DNA from: Lentinus brumalis
Lineage: Eukaryota > Basidiomycota > Agaricomycetes > Polyporales > Polyporaceae
Length of the DNA: 64,000 bases
NCBI GenBank assembly: GCA_001792895.1
Contig: MARA01000002.1
Location: 1,054,001-1,118,000 of the forward strand
Reading direction: 5' to 3'
In this document: in pieces, positions 63,254 to 64,000 of the stretch
Numbering within the stretch: the stretch's first letter is position 1
Layout of the letters: each line of letters begins with the position of its first letter
Position numbers and translations under genes: made by a program
Notes under the pieces: model-generated
What the model saw: only the letters and a program-made list of their open reading frames with translations
What the model was told of the DNA's origin: nothing
Databases searched by the model: none

Positions 63254-64000
63254 TGATACCCTCGCACAACAAGGATGCATGATCTTCCATCTCTCGTACA
63301 AGACTTCACAAGATTGCTCAGCCTCCTCCAACTGTTCTGTTCGATGTGAACACTTGATCCGTACACAGCACGCGTGATATTCGTTTTGGAAGTTTATTCT
63401 TTGACTCTTCGGAAACATGGTGTGATAGGTCCAGTATACTACAAGTCGAGTTAACTACAGTGACGGTCCCCGAGCCCGTGCGATCAGGAGCCGGTCCAAG
63501 CCTTTTCTGCCTCTTCCCGAAGGCGCAGGAACAACAGAACAAGAGTAACGGAGTATGGACAGCGCGAACACTGGCAGAAGCCGAGTAACCAGGAAAACAA
63601 CCCCAGACACGCAGTATGCAATATGAAGAGTATTGACAACGAAAGGAACTAGTATGCAAACGAATGGGAAGGGGCAGGAACGGACGGACGAGGCGCACGG
63701 TGGCGGGGCTCGGGCCTATGTGTGTATGGAGTGTCTGCAGTGCAGCAGAAGCGGAGCAGTGTCATGGTCGGATAAATATAACACCAAGAGGGAGCACTGT
63801 ATGGGCGAATTAGGATATATGCAGAGAATGCTTGGGAATGTATGGTAGCAGGGTACCACGAGCGTGGCCAGGATTCAGGAAAAGCAAGTGCGAACGTGAA
63901 GAGACGATGACGCAGGTGGCAATGATAGCGGGGCTGCCGTTGACAGTAGCTTGCGCGGTGTAAGGTCCAGACCTCAGGAAAGCAGTTGTTTGGTCGTCTA
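63254..64000. other. Right-end region without a recognised gene
   Basis: About 750 bp after FEX. Short ORFs on both strands (for example 63318-63698 on the - strand) show no domain or splice structure. It may be the FEX terminator and the promoter or 3' end of a gene beyond the window. Confidence 0.45.

Noticed and set aside
1..64000. CRISPR arrays, operons, bacterial-type signals, tRNA or rRNA genes
   Set aside because: None seen. Intron-rich monocistronic genes show this is eukaryotic nuclear DNA, and no regular direct-repeat array or tRNA cloverleaf was recognised by eye.

Overview
This is a nuclear genome window from a filamentous basidiomycete, most likely an Agaricomycete. The genes are GC-rich and dense, and are cut by about 107 short introns, mostly 46-60 nt with GT..AG ends. 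They encode recognisably fungal proteins: an FMP27 lipid-transfer giant, a FEX fluoride exporter, a GT32 sphingolipid mannosyltransferase, Ste14-type methyltransferase and MEF2. Exon junctions below were worked out by hand and checked by codon-phase arithmetic. I ran no database search.

Layout. 1-578: 3' end of PUS7. 1097-2972: MFSD10-like MFS transporter. 3503-3825: spliced 73-aa gene. 3865-4987: acidic protein. 5061-7606 (-): mitochondrial GTPase MEF2, divergent from ICMT/STE14 (7850-8876). 9099-9837 (-): ribosomal protein uL6/RPL9, divergent from PCF11 (10443-13003). 13537-15097: SWT1-like PIN ribonuclease. 15241-26870: an apparently full-length 11.6-kb non-LTR retrotransposon (LINE) flanked by a 15-bp target-site duplication, with a poly(A) tail and at least four ORFs. 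27227-28828: GT32 glycosyltransferase. 29919-31623 (-) and 32328-33910 (-): tandem xylitol/sorbitol dehydrogenase paralogs. 34886-37413: methionine synthase MET6. 38161-40630 (-): DUF2985 membrane protein. 40839-50107 (-): FMP27/Hobbit (BLTP2-type) bridge-like lipid transfer protein. 50616-52744 (-): DNA polymerase epsilon subunit B. 53117-54615: UPF0183/P-HAF1 protein. 54781-55810 (-): HAD pyrimidine 5'-nucleotidase. 56254-57058: ribosomal protein eL6. 57324-58460: COX18 insertase. 58908-59497 (-): DUF7704-like membrane protein. 60241-61477 (-): 3-ketosphinganine reductase. 61909-63253: FEX fluoride exporter. The last 0.75 kb holds no recognisable gene.

There is no gene cluster with one shared function. 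Most genes are housekeeping: RNA processing, translation, sphingolipid and lipid transport, replication, methionine and pentitol metabolism. KDSR and GT32 both act in sphingolipid synthesis but lie 31 kb apart. The main accessory region is the LINE, inserted 143 bp after SWT1 and 356 bp before the GT32 start codon.

One pattern cuts across the window. Six conserved reading-frame breaks in five host genes, plus one in the LINE, each need exactly one extra C (or G on the other strand) in a run of four or five. None needs a deletion. This looks like systematic loss of one base in C/G homopolymers in the assembly rather than gene decay, and gene models here should be read with that in mind.
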